From Lithospermum erythrorhizon (lineage: Eukaryota; Streptophyta; Magnoliopsida; Boraginales; Boraginaceae): a stretch of 64,000 nucleotides of DNA. Positions 24,606 through 35,833 of this stretch are shown piece by piece. The DNA lies in contig JADFUC010000181.1 of assembly GCA_019722365.1 (NCBI GenBank), positions 1 to 64,000 on the forward strand, written 5' to 3'. Numbering within the stretch: position 1 is the stretch's first letter; each line of letters opens with the position of its first letter. The notes below the pieces were generated by a model. It was not told the origin of the DNA and ran no database searches. It saw only the letters and a program-made list of their open reading frames with translations. The position numbers and the translations under genes are program-made.

Positions 24606-25075
24606 TCAGGTGGCCAGTTGACTAGGAAAGGAGTTCCCTTTATTTGGGATGAGGATTGTGAGAGATGTTTCAAGGAGTTGAAGGCAAGTTGACTCTTTGC
24701 ACGGTTTGCTTTACCCGTCGGTTGAGAGGGTTTCGTGATCTACGGTGAAATCTTGTGAGGGTTGGGCTGTGTGTTGATGCAGAATGGGAGAGTGATTTCT
24801 TATGCTTCTCGGCGATTTGAGAACCATAGGAAGACTTCCGACCCATGATCTTGAGTTGGCAACAATTGTTTTTGCATTGAACTGTGGAGGCATTACTTGT
24901 ATGGGGTTAGATGCTGATTTTTACTAATCACAAAGTCGGAAGTACTCTTGAAGCCATGAGAGAGACTGAATTTGGCCGAGAGAGAGATGGATGGAGTTTA
25001 TCAGCGACTATGATGTGACGATCGAATATCACCCGGGGAAAGCGAATGTAGTAGCAGATGCTCTGAGTCGGAAGG
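24606..25075 (+). pseudogene. Ty3 RNase H domain, degenerate
   Basis: Directly after RT, the conserved RNase H words are spread over several frames: GCVLMQNGRVISYASR-like around 24,766-24,808, THDLELA near 24,843-24,862, ALKLWRHYL-like near 24,875-24,900, and MEFISDYDVTIEYHPGKAN at 24,991-25,047, followed by VVADALSRK. The last block is intact and is the standard end of the Ty3 RNase H. The reading frame is lost between the blocks. Confidence 0.85.
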
Positions 25076-26545
25076 GGAAAGCGAAGGAGCCAAAAGCAGA
25101 GATGAAGCAGCTTGGAGTTGAGCTTGATATTGGCAGCAATGGTGAGTTGTTGGCTTATGTGAAGGTTCGACCTGTACTTTTTGATCGTATCTTGGAGTTG
25201 CAGCAGCAAGATGAGAAGCTACAGAATATCAGTAGGGAAGTAAAGAATGGGGACAGAGAGGATTTAGGTTGAGAGTGGGCGTGAGGATGGATGGCGGGGT
25301 TATGTGTCTGGTATTGGATGAGTTGAAGAAAGATTCTTGAGGAGGCTCATCACTTGCTATGACATGCGTCTACGGTAAGCACTTAAAAATGTATAAAGGG
25401 ATTTGAGGTTGACTTATTGGTGTCGAGAATGAAGAGAGAAATTGCAAAGTTAAATTGGCGAAATGTTTGGTTTGTCGGCCAGTGAAGGCGGAATAGACAT
25501 CCCTTGAGTTATTCTGAGCTTCTTATTCTGGCGAGTGGACGTGGGAGAATACCATGGACTTTGTATTTGGGCTTCTAGGTCGTTGGTGAAATGATGGGAT
25601 CACAATTGTTGTGGATAGAAATTTGTCGAAGTCGGCTCATTTAACACTATTAGATCTCTTGATTGACCGGAGAAGTTAGCGAAGATGTATGTTGATCGGT
25701 GTGAGCCTTATGGGGTCGGTGTCGATCATTTCGGAATAGCGATGCGAGATTCGCCTCGAGATTGCAGGAAGTTTCCGGGAAGCGTTGGGGAGTAGAGTGG
25801 GAGTTGAGTACATGCTTTCCATCCCCAAGCAGATGGGCAACTTTGAGAGAGCAATCAGAACTTTGGAGAGAGTTATGCTTCGGAGAAAACGTATTTATGA
25901 GTTTCTCGAGGGAGTTGGGATGACGAGTTGCCTAAGATGGGTCGCGTATAACACTTGAGTTTTTAAAGTACTAGTATCCAGATGGCACCATTTGAGGTGT
26001 TGTAGGCGAAGTATCGGACTCGATCTGTTGGAACGAAATGGGAGAGAGGAAAGTTTATGGTTCCGAGTTAGTTGAGAGTTCGGTGGAGAGGATCAAGGAT
26101 TGTCTGACAAAACACGAGGACGGCCTTGGGGACAGACAAAAGAAATATCATGGCGGGTGGACTTGTCGCCCGAAGTTGGAAGTCATGTGTTTTTGAGGAT
26201 ATGACACTGGAGGAATTAATGCGATTTGGGGAGGAAAGGAAAGTTGAGTCCCGTTATATATTGGGCTGAGATCTTGGCGAGAGTGGTTAGCGTTGACTCC
26301 GGAGTTGGACAAAATTCACAATGTATTTCCATGTGTCGTACAGTATATTAGGATGATTCGCGCATTCTGTTTCCGGTGGAACTTGAAGAGGATCTACTTT
26401 GACGAGAAACGGTGAGGATTCTTGATCGGGAGGAAAGGTATTGAGGAGCAAAGTCTTGGCCTTGAGTGAAAGTGTTGTGGAGGAATCGTACGTATAGGAG
26501 GCGACATGGGAACTTCGAGGATGATGTCATTTGTGCAGCTTTTAG
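25076..26545 (+). pseudogene. Ty3 integrase with C-terminal chromodomain-like tail
   Basis: After the RNase H, EVKNGDREDL near 25,237-25,266 and a CLVC element near 25,465 represent the zinc-binding N-terminal part. MDFVFGLL near 25,555-25,580 marks the first catalytic Asp region. SVSIIS near 25,719-25,736 and the IPKQM / LERVM blocks near 25,830-25,880 follow the core. Around 26,390-26,520 EERYE..LRSK-like and NRTYRRRHGNFEDD-like words are the Tekay/Del C-terminal tail. The frame changes repeatedly. The minus-strand ORF at 26,348-26,530 is a shadow. Confidence 0.78.
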
Positions 26546-26643
26546 GGGTAAGTTGTTTGTTTATGTACTATATGACTTAATTGTTTCTATGATTAACTAC
26601 CGTGGTTGTTGAGTTGGGAAGTACGAAGGAGAAATTTTAATTA

Positions 26644-28612
26644 GGTGGGTAGGCTGTAACCCGTTCCGTATGTGCGTTATTATAATAATATTTGGGGTTT
26701 AGAAGTTAAGTTTATGTTGAGTTGTGTTGTTAAACCGAGGCGAGAAATTAAACGAAACGGAAACGAAGACCTTCTTATGACTCTTAAAATATCTTTACGA
26801 ACTCCCGTATTGTAACTAAATCGTATCCGTTCGCCCATCATCTTTCTTCCTTTCTGGCTAGGGCGAACCCCATCCCTCTATTTTCCACTTGATTTTTTGT
26901 TCTATTTTCTTCCTCATCTTTAGAAACTTTGGTCATAAAATTCTTTGGAGAGTTTCCCGAGTCATCCTCGTTTCAAGGTAAGAAAGCACCGAGCGGCTTT
27001 TGGAGTATTTCATGAATATTGAGGATGTTGAGTTTTAGTTGCCAGAGTTGACCTTGATTTTTTGATATTGATAATGGTATAGAAACGCCATCTAAGCTTA
27101 GATTATAGTATAAGAAGTGATAATAATCGATTTATGGGGTAGGAATATTCGAAATTATAGTTGACTTTGTTGACTTTTTTGACTTTTCAAAATGGTTTAA
27201 TAGTATAAGTGCACTCTTAGAGCTTTTTATTATAGTTGTTTTGAAGTGTAGGTTGTGATTTATAAGTAATTAGAGAATATTAGGATAAAATGAGTTTGGC
27301 AGGTAGTTAATTGGGTTTGAGATTAAAGATGGTTAGAAATTGGATGATTAGTTGTTAATATAGGAACTTTATGGTTTTTAGAACTAGTAATTGAAACTCA
27401 ATCATTAAAATGGGAAGTTGCGGCGAACTTAAAGTTGGAATAAACTTATAATGCAGGGAACTTTCGTTGGGTTATTTTGGGGTATAAATATATACGGATA
27501 TGTGTATGTATATATGTGATTTTATGTTAAATTATATGTTGAATATGCATTGTGGGTTGAGTTGTTGGGTTGTGTTTGTGGTCTCATGAGTCATATAGGT
27601 GTTCTGAGGTGTTGAAGAGTTGTATATGAGTTGATGGTGTTTGTTGAGTTGTATTAATGCAGTATTTGCCTTATACCTCGGTATAAGTGTGGTGTTTAGC
27701 CGTACCTCGTTAAGATTAGGTGATAACTTATGTCGGCGGGCATAAGTTTCACCCTAGGGATTGAGGTTGATTATGTCGCGTGGATTGTAGAAATTCGGAC
27801 TTATATTGAGTTGTTGAGTTTGTTGAGTTATTGAGTTGTTGAGTTGTTGAGTTGATAGAGTTGTTGAGTTGATAAATTGTTGAGTTGATTGTGTTCTTGA
27901 GTTGGTTAGTTGTTTAGTTGTGATATCGTCATTATAGGAGTTGATAGAGTAGGTGGAATTGAGTTGTTGCATCTTATTGATGCTCTTGAAATACGTATGA
28001 TATTGTTGATTGCCATAAATCTTGGATAGTTACGCTAGTGCTGAATTATGAACATACGTAAATGATAATGAAAGAGGTACTTTAATGACCGTATTAAGAT
28101 GTAAGTTGAATAATGTGTATCAGTACTCTTTATCTATAAATGCAATGTCACCTACTTTGGTACACTATTGCATGATTGGAGGTTAATTTCATTCTTGAGA
28201 TATATATATTAAGCATTACGCCTGATAAGCTATAGGCGTAATTTATTGCTAGGTTGTGGTGTTAAGATGCTTGAGCGTGGTGTTTGTGCTTTAGGCTTGG
28301 GTGGCGGGTGGTAGTTGATCCTCGCGGTCTCATTATTTTGTTGGGTTGTAGTTTGTTATGCATTATAGTTGTTATTTTGGGATTGCATTTGTTGTATGTT
28401 GATATTTTGTATTCGGGGTTATGTTGTATGTTGGTTGCTATTACGTAGTTAGGAATACCACGATGGATTCTTTTCTTAAAAAATTGTTTTTATCAGTTGT
28501 ATTCTATTTTATTGAGTTGTTTTTAAGGCAGTGTCTTTTAAATTGAGTCATCCGTCGATTGGTGACTGGGTATCGAGATTTGGGGCGATTAAAACCTCGA
28601 GGGGGCGTCACA
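26644..28612 (+). repeat. Polypurine-like tract and 3' LTR of the Tekay-like element
   Basis: A degraded purine tract (AGGTGGGTAGGC, 26,644-26,654) precedes TGTAACCCG at 26,655, a good LTR start. The LTR ends with GGGGGCGTCACA at 28,612. It repeats the blocks of 20,794-22,973: the start, the TTGACT cluster at 27,168-27,190, the GTTGA-rich minisatellite at 27,800-27,930, and the end block TCATCCGTCGATTGGTGACT (28,548-28,567). The ORF at 27,754-27,972 on the minus strand is the minisatellite read as Gln/Ser/Thr-rich peptide, not a gene. Confidence 0.78.
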
Positions 28613-29535
28613 CGACTGGGGGCGAATCGTTACAACTTGAACCGTTATGAAGCTTCTAATTAAGCCATGAGTTACTAGTGAGTTGATCTATTTTAATTAA
28701 CTTTAATTAATTAAAATATAACGAGTCACCTATGAATAATATCAAGTTATTCATCAATACCGATTGCTTAATTGATTAAAACTTTAAGTTTAACCAATTC
28801 ATGTTCATCGACATATATTTGGCAAATATATAAATATTAGGAATACATTTCTACGTGCTACAAGTCTCGTTCTAATTTCATTCATGAAATATTATTCGAA
28901 TATCATTGTATGTGTGTGACGCATGAAGCTCGGATAATAGTAAGTTGAATAATAGTAATTGACCAATTACTATTATTGGATTTAAGTTTAAGGTTTAGGT
29001 TTAGGGTTATAACGATTAATGGTAGATCTGCTTGATAAACTCATGCTTGCATAAATTATCATGAGCCCGCACTAGTAATATCTGACTTTCTTAATGTGAA
29101 CACTAAATTATGGTAATCTCATTTAACCGTCATTGGCAATTGATACGATTATCCTTGACGAGGCATAATAAAAGGGAGTAATTCTCATTGATTTCCCAGC
29201 AATTTGATACCGAATGTACGCCGTGTTTCACTTTATACTCAGAAAGTTTAATAATACATTTATTATTTAGTTTCGGTTTACTATTTGTGTGTGACCTCTT
29301 AGGACGGATCGATAAGAGTAATATATTAAACAATATTAACCAACTATTGCATTAATAGAGAAATATAGGATCCTTGTAAGCCATACGTAACCCTTAATAT
29401 TGATACGGTAAGTCCTAAATATTAATTGTCAAAACAATTAACATAGTGAACTTACATATAGATTGAATACTATAAATTGGATGTACAATCTAAATTCAAC
29501 AAACATTTTGCAAGTTGATTATCATATTCCAGCCT
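28613..29535 (-). mobile_element. Ty1/copia-type LTR (copy 2, cut by Ty3 insertion)
   Basis: In minus sense the LTR starts near 29,533 with TGGAATATGATAATCAA, which aligns with TGTTGGAAATACGAGATAATC at 39,299. It contains GTGTGTGACC twice (28,912 and 29,290) and runs to the Ty3 junction at 28,612. 28,640-29,123 matches 1,880-2,340, and 29,215-29,520 matches 38,990-39,290, so it bridges the two other LTR copies. A telomere-like patch lies at 28,981-29,006. It contains no gene. Confidence 0.6.
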
Positions 29536-31880
29536 TGATTTCCACTTTGGGCCGATTTATGATATAAGTACCAAAAAGGGTACTTAATCTAGCGTCCACG
29601 ATTCCTTCGATATGCGATTTCTAGCATTTGATCGAGCTTTTGGTAAGATGCTGTGTCATAACTCTACGCACCGTGGTTCTCTTGGTTAATAGACATGTTA
29701 ATGTGATATCAACTCATGGAAGCTGGTGGCGGCCGCCCAAATCACCCTTAACTCAAAAGATTACGAGAAATTCTGGAATTTATCCGGTTTGTATGAATCC
29801 ATATTGTACCCGATTTCCCATTATAGTTTTGCTTAGTATACCCGACCATATTCCGTTATATTCTCACATTACGAGAGGCGTTTGACAAGATCAAAGCACA
29901 TTACACTAGTACCCGTGAAATCATCACTGGTCTTAGAGTACATAAGCTCTGTGAGAATCTTCTTGGGATACAAATAATTTACGTTCCAAGTTCTCGTGGC
30001 GGTCATGGTCCAGTAGTACGGCCTGAATCTGTTTCAACGCTCGTACACCCATGTGATTGATTAGAGTATCCATACTCCATTTTGATCCAAGAAAATTGAT
30101 CAACACAATCAAACATATACTAGTCATTTTGTGTTCGATTCCATCCGGTGAACACTTAAGTAGGGACGAGGCAATCGGTTCTCTTGCTTGTTAGAGTTTT
30201 GTGTTTTGGATCCACATAATCAAAGACCTCTTGAGAATAACATGGGTGTCGATTGGAATCAAAGAGTTTGTTACTTATGAAGCTAATGTGGGGTGTGTAT
30301 AGTTTACACGCACCACTCATTATTCATAATGATGTGGCACTTTGCGTCTTGGCTTCAGTTCAAGAACATTGTCCTGTGATAGTGGGTTTATGATGTGGTC
30401 TTGCGTCTTGAAGCTCGATTCAAGAACTTTGTCACACAATGGTACGTTTATGATATTTAGACAAAATACTAGCTCCCTTAAATCTAACCACTTGAAGTCG
30501 AGAAAAAATGCTACTTAACAACTTGATATGCTTATACTAGTGTGGTTGATTAGTTGGGTGTGTAGCTAAGTGTTGTTCTTTGACTTCTCAAGTCCATGTA
30601 CATGTGTACTTTTATATTCAACTTATTGAATGAAGTATCACTTTTACGAGTGCATGTTCGGGTCAAAAATGAGATATCTTGATTAAGCTAGCTTAGGTAA
30701 AGCTATTGGATAACAAATCTTTATCGGAGCACGATTTAGACAACTTTCAAGATCACTCATCAGTGTTGTAATCCGATTTGCTTCTTATTCACAACTTCTT
30801 AGATTCTAACTGCACTCAGTTTCTATGTTCTGCAGTCATTTGTTGTGTTGTACTTGTTCCTCGAACAAGTTGTTCCCAACATTGTTTATGTCCAATTCAT
30901 ACGAGTCCAAGCGAGATTGACAATCGTCTGTTAGTTTGGGTAACTGATAAATATAATCCATTTTCATTGCTATTTTTTCCCATTAGACAAGTTTATGATG
31001 TGCGAGGAGAAAGTTGTTTACCTTGGAAAGAATCTTTCTTTCAGGTATTGTTTGGATCGGTTAAATCATGCTCGGTATAAGGCGAGACTCAAATTAATTT
31101 GATTTTACATGAAACCTTAGAAAGATTCGAGCATTCCTGATCCTTCTATGAAACTAATTTTGTCTTTGGGTAACTCAGCTGACCTTAGCATGCATACAAA
31201 AATATGATTTCATTAATGAACTCAAACGATTTGAACTGTTCATTAACTTATGTGTACATTAACTATTGTAGATCCGAATGACCTAAAATATTTGTGATCA
31301 ATTGATAATTTTTCAAGTACAAGAATCTCCTTGACTTGGATAAATTATGTTTATCAATCTCGTACTGTAAACACGGACATTTTCATTTAATTAATCACTT
31401 GTATTGTGATATTTATTTATTCCTTAATAACCTGGTTATCTTGGATTAAATATGTTAATATCCAAATACGTGTTTTGCTATATTAAATTATCTCGGAACA
31501 CACAAATCCTAAATAAATAAATGCTTTGTTGTTGTGGAGTTGTATCCTTAAAAGTATAACCTTTTTGTTAGGATTCTTGGTATGTACCAATGATTCAGGA
31601 TTCATCTTATAATTTGTTAACCGTTTGACTTGGGTGAAAGTTTTTATAAGATTTTGAACTTGATTATTATGGAGCAATTCCATATCACATTTTAATGTGA
31701 TGTTCTAGATGTTTTTTCTAAGGTGAAACCTTGCGGAAAGGGGCAAGAGTTACGTGTTACCAACATTTTCAAGCTACATAAAACTTTGGGGTACAAAATA
31801 TAAATTGCAAAAATAAAGAGGCTCAAAATAATTGAGCCAAAAGCAAAAAAATAACAGCTAAACTAACAGCATCCTAGCAA
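29536..31880. other. No recognisable gene; degraded repeat sequence
   Basis: Short frames on both strands (29,628-29,885, 30,127-29,933, 30,778-31,080, 31,683-31,483) show no motif I recognise. A 61-bp direct tandem duplication lies at 30,330-30,454. The context, between a copia LTR and a LINE, suggests old retrotransposon interior, but I cannot assign a family. Confidence 0.4.
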
Positions 31881-31913
31881 TCAAAGTTCACCACCAGGTG
31901 TTTGATGAAAGTC

Positions 31914-32468
31914 CTAGTTGCGGAGATATGGTATCCCTTTTAACTCCAGATGTATCAGAGCATGGAGCTTCTTGTGTATATGAGGAGGAGTCCAAAAGAA
32001 GTCAGATTTGTAAGCCAATGCCTCCTTTGCTAACCAGTCAGCTGCTTTGTTCTGTTCCCTCTTGATAGCCATAACACTAGAATTTGTGAGTAGCATCAGT
32101 TGAATAAGATGTGATAGGGTAGGATAGAGTGTCTAATGCCCTGTCTTTGTTACAATCATTCTCACCATCACTTCAGAATCAGATTCAATGATGATGTTTT
32201 TGTGATTATTGGCTCTGCACCATTGTAAGGCATACAAAGTAGCAAGGAGCTCCACATGAAGTGCTGAAGATGCTGTGGGAAACTGTCCAATAGTTGCAAT
32301 AGGGGAGCCTTGATCATCTCTCAAAATACCACCCAAACCTGCACTTTCATTCTTATATGGTCCATCTGTGTTCATTTTGAGCCTTCCCTTCAGAGGTTTG
32401 TGCCATTTGAGAATAGAGGGGGGCTTCCTCCCTGGTTTGAGAACTGGACCTGAAAGTCCCCTTTCCAA
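31914..32468 (-). pseudogene. LINE RNase H domain with catalytic residues kept
   Basis: The minus-strand frame 32,468-32,133 has KMNTDG (first Asp), LGGILRDDQG, HVELLATLYALQWC (Glu) and IIIESDSEVMVRM (second Asp). After a stop at 32,133 the sequence resumes at 32,096-31,914 with KREQNKAADWLAKEA (last Asp). All four acidic positions of the RNase H fold are therefore visible, and only a stop/frameshift between the third and fourth breaks the domain. It belongs to the RVT_3 type of plant L1 elements. Confidence 0.87.
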
Positions 32469-32739
32469 TGCTTGTAGCTAAGTAGACTATTCTTTCCAAT
32501 ACAGTGAATGATATGCCCTATTCTGTTGTTGATTGTTTGAAAGTTGTATGGTCTGCCTTCATGTTTTGTTTGGTTTCTGGCTTTCCAATACAGTGAATGA
32601 TATGCTCTATTCTAGTGTTGCTGCTCAAGCTCCACAGTTTGAACATTTGGTGGATATTAGTAACACAATCAGTTTGGATGCCAAAAATCTCAGCAAAGTA
32701 GTCTAAATGTTGACAACGATGGTGTTGGAGAAAAAGACA

Positions 32740-33290
32740 TGGTCTATAGTTTCAGCATCTCTGCAGCAGCTGCACTTAGAAGCAAGGGAGGTGTTCCTTT
32801 TCTGTTGGATTACCTCAGCTGGGAGCCAATGGTACAGGAGTCTCCAGGCAAGGAAAGATATCTTTTTGGGAATGTTATTGTGCTAAATGATATAGTAAAG
32901 AGTTGAAGGGCTTCTGTCCAATCTGATTTCCTCCCAAGTGGATTTAAATGTGAAGGTATCATTGCTAGAGGGATTCCATAGGAGAACATTAGGAAGGTCA
33001 AGTTTGATAACAATTTTAACCACTTCCTCAATGATGTTAGGGTGGGGAACTTCTTGGAGCTTGTCAATGTCCCATTTGTGATCAGTCCAGAAATCCTTAA
33101 CTTGCACACGACTTGAATTATCAGTGTCAAGAGGGCCAGAGGGAAGCCAAGAGTCTTGCCAGAAATCACAGGCCCCTTTTCCAATGTCCCACATAAATAT
33201 TTGACTCAGCAATGTCTCTATAAGCAACCATTGATCTCCAAAGTCTAGAGTGTATATCTGCAACTCTAGCAATAGAAGGATGTTTCAGTC
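32740..33290 (-). pseudogene. LINE zinc-binding linker domain (zf-RVT type)
   Basis: The minus-strand frames 33,272-32,883 and 33,184-32,810 overlap out of frame. Together they contain the W..D.W linker (FWQDSWLPSGPL), VLLWNPSSNDTFTFKS, then SFLAWRLLYHWLPAEV and CSCCRDAETIDHVF. The last has the C-x2-C...H arrangement of the domain placed between RT and RNase H in plant LINEs. A frameshift near 32,885 separates the halves. Confidence 0.82.
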
Positions 33291-33299
33291 TGTAGTATT

Positions 33300-34490
33300 T
33301 CTTTTCCATTCCCTTATCCTGTGCTAAGATTTAATCATTGAAGTGGCAAAAAGATCATCCAGGCTTCTAAAGTTGAGGCCTCCTTCTTCATATGAGGCAC
33401 AGAGTGTCTTCCAACTACTCCAATGAGCACCCTCTCCCCAAATAAATTTATTGAACATTTTTTCAATTTTGTCCTTCACTTGCTCAGACATTTTGTGAAT
33501 TTGAAGGTAGTAGAGAGGGAGGGTGGAGAAAACAGACTGAAGCAGGGTGATTCTCCCTCCAAAAGAAAGAAATTTATACTCCCAGGAGGAGGTTTTTTTT
33601 TTTGAATTTTATCCAAGAGGTCATCAAAGAGCTGCACTTGCTTCCTGCCTTTGAAGATAGGGATCTCCAGGTAGATGAAAGGAAAGGTTTCTCTCTTGAA
33701 GCCTGTGTACTGAATGATTTTATTGGCTCTGTTTGGAGGCAGTTTAGTGGAGAACAGACAAGAGATTTTGTCTTTGTTTACCACTTGACCATAGACAGTT
33801 TGGTAGTGATCTAATAACTTGATGATCTTACTGAGAGAAGACTTGGACCTATTACAGAAAACAATGCAATCATCAGCATAGGCAAGCCAGGGGATAATTG
33901 TTTTGCAATGTGTTTAATAAGCCAGGTTAGGGCGGAGTTTGTAAAGAGAGTGCAAACCCCTAACCAGGTAATCTTCAACAAGGATGAAAAGATAAGGCGA
34001 GAGGGGGTCTCCCTATCTTAATCCTTTAGTAGAGTGAAAGAATCCAGCTGAATCCTTTATCAGTGTGATCAATATAGTGAATGAGTTGAGATCGTGAGCA
34101 GTACCCAGTGGTTAGGAAGGCGCCAGGTGTTTAGGGTCACTGGTTCGGTCATTGTAAGGGACGGTGGATGGGTTTTTAAAAAAAATATATAGTGAATGAG
34201 TTCTTGAGTGAGGAGGATGTTATCTTGTATAATTTTGTCATTAATAAAGAAGCGATTGCCAATCGGACCTGATGCGAGGGGAGGACAACAGCCAGCCTGG
34301 AACTAATGACTTTGGAGATAATCTTATTAGTGAATTTACAAAGACTAATAGGACGGTATTGCTTCCAAGAAAGAGGTCCCTCACCTTTAGGGATAAGGGA
34401 GAGAGAAGTGGAAGTAAAGCCTTTAGGGAGAGCATTACCTGCCATAAACAACGGAACAGCCTTTTAGTTATGTTGATTAGTTGAGTTATA
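33300..34490 (-). pseudogene. LINE reverse transcriptase, disrupted
   Basis: 34,451-34,176 contains LPKGFTSTSLSLIPK and YRPISLCKFTNKIISKVI, the conserved N-terminal RT motifs of plant LINEs. The active site YADD is at 33,880-33,869, within a PWLAYADDCIVF context. 33,784-33,476 contains VNKDKISC..S and FPFIYLEIP, the post-active-site region. The interval between the two halves is out of frame and contains the 99-bp SINE and a shortened stretch. Further frame breaks are present, so no functional enzyme is expected. It resembles the RVT_1 family. Confidence 0.9.
34088..34186 (+). mobile_element. tRNA-derived SINE, 99 bp, with 16-bp target-site duplication
   Basis: It is flanked by perfect 16-bp direct repeats atatagtgaatgagtt at 34,072-34,087 and 34,187-34,202. 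The body has an A-box-like AGTGGTTAGGAAGG (34,107-34,120) and a B-box-like CTGGTTCGGTCA (34,140-34,151), as in a Pol III promoter derived from tRNA, and ends in an A-rich run just before the second repeat. It interrupts the LINE RT coding region. The length is short for a plant SINE, so it could be a truncated or minimal family. The family name is not known to me. Confidence 0.75.
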
Positions 34491-34499
34491 CACATTTGT

Positions 34500-35830
34500 C
34501 AGTGTGAGCTGGGCTAAGGTGGATATGTAATATGGTTCTATTAGATAAATCTAGTTCATCTAATGTGTAAATTTCTTTAACAATTTAAAGAACATTAAAT
34601 GTTCATTCAAGCCCACTCTCAATTATTTGAACCATTCAAATGTTATTCATGTATTTTTTCAAAATACAGTAGTAAACACACATATTTGTATTTCACTAAA
34701 TTATTGTACTAGAAATGAGAGTGTTTGTATTTTCATAAATCTTGATTTATGGTTCTTAACAAAATTGTTGCTTTTAACATTTAATTCTAAGTCAATGAAA
34801 GATTACGGGATTATGAATTTTAAGTGTTGTTTATATTTTGATCATATTATTCGAAACATATGATTAAGATTTCGATACATACGTCTTTAGTTAATGTGAT
34901 TATCTTTTTACAATTCATATTGTGTGAGGAGATAAAATTTCAACTTACTTTTATGTAAATTCTTATTAACACTATGGTCTAACTAACATAATAGAGATAT
35001 TATATCATTTGTGACTTTTATGTAAGGATTAATAAACAACAATTTGAATTAATCTCAATGCATAAAAGAAAAATATCCATATTCAAAACATAAACGAAAA
35101 TGTCATTCTTGATCAAAAAGGATGATAACTAGATAATACGTGTGATAAAACATTAGTCTAACTAAAATAAAAGGTCTTTTCGGTGGCCATGCTCGATTGA
35201 GTGCACACCGTCTCAACAGTCTTCTACTGCGACTGCACATTTCAAACAAATGTCGATTAAGAAGATTAATGTCAACAGAACCTCATTATTAGAAATGAAA
35301 TGTCTATTTCGTAATATAGCCGGTACCTCTCAAGAAAGGATCTATGATAGTATCGCGTGTCGGGTCCTAGCGGAAAAAGTCCTAAATGGCATATTTCCTT
35401 GTTGTCCTTTGGGGGCTTCCGCAAATATCCGTCATTATATATTCTTTGCCCATTATATGTTTTCCTTAACCCTCAAAGTGCCGGAGTGAAGTAAATTTTC
35501 TATGTCACTTGAATTTGTCATTTATGATTCTCTCAAATCAAAAACAAAAAGCAGAAAGGCGAAAACCGCGCTGGATGGGTAATGCCGGACACGATTCTAG
35601 GAGAGTCGTGGGATATATACCTTGAATGACATCCTTCGCCAACATCCTTGGTAAATTCCCGAGTACCGGAGTAGCTTCGATCGAGCTTGTCATGCTCCGA
35701 GACATGTGGGAATTACGATCATTCGGTTAGCTAGTGCAAAACATTTCTAAATGCTTTAATTTCGACCTTTATGCAGTCGAACTTGGTGATCAAATATGTT
35801 CTTGAGTTCGGAAGCATAAACCTCTTCTTG
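34500..35830. other. No recognisable gene; AT-rich degraded repeat
   Basis: Open frames such as 34,627-34,863 and 35,250-35,489 on the plus strand show no known motif. Context between the LINE and a copia gag suggests retrotransposon interior. Nothing more can be supported. Confidence 0.35.
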
Positions 35831-35833
35831 GTA

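Larger units (their letters stand above)
20794..28612 (+). mobile_element. Tekay-like Ty3 (chromovirus) retrotransposon, decayed
   Basis: The order on the plus strand is LTR (20,794-22,973), gag remnant, protease, RT, RNase H, integrase with a C-terminal chromodomain-type tail, then LTR (26,655-28,612). The order PR-RT-RNH-IN marks Ty3. The tail block at about 26,380-26,530 is the segment that in the Tekay/Del clade precedes the polyprotein end. The internal part is only 3.7 kb because gag is reduced to about 300 bp. The element lies inside copia LTR sequence, which resumes at 28,625 (GAATCGTTACAACTTGAACC, compare about 1,857). Most frames are broken, but the RT and RNase H segments stay open for 80-93 codons. 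Confidence 0.88.
31900..34490 (-). mobile_element. L1-type LINE, 5'-truncated, with RNase H domain
   Basis: The minus strand reads RT, then a zinc-binding linker domain, then RNase H, the ORF2 order of plant L1 elements that carry an RNase H. The upstream endonuclease and ORF1 are absent. RT begins near its N-terminal core at about 34,490, so the copy is 5'-truncated, as is usual for target-primed insertion. No clear poly(A) tail or flanking duplication is visible at 31,800-31,900. A SINE is inserted in the RT region at 34,088-34,186. The sequence has fewer frame breaks than the LTR elements nearby, suggesting a younger insertion. Confidence 0.88.

Noticed and set aside
27754..27972. Gln/Ser/Thr-rich ORF on the minus strand
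   Set aside because: It is the translation of the LTR minisatellite, not a gene.
34672..34863. AT-rich ORF suspected of organelle origin
   Set aside because: No organelle gene motif was found, and the surroundings are nuclear retroelements.
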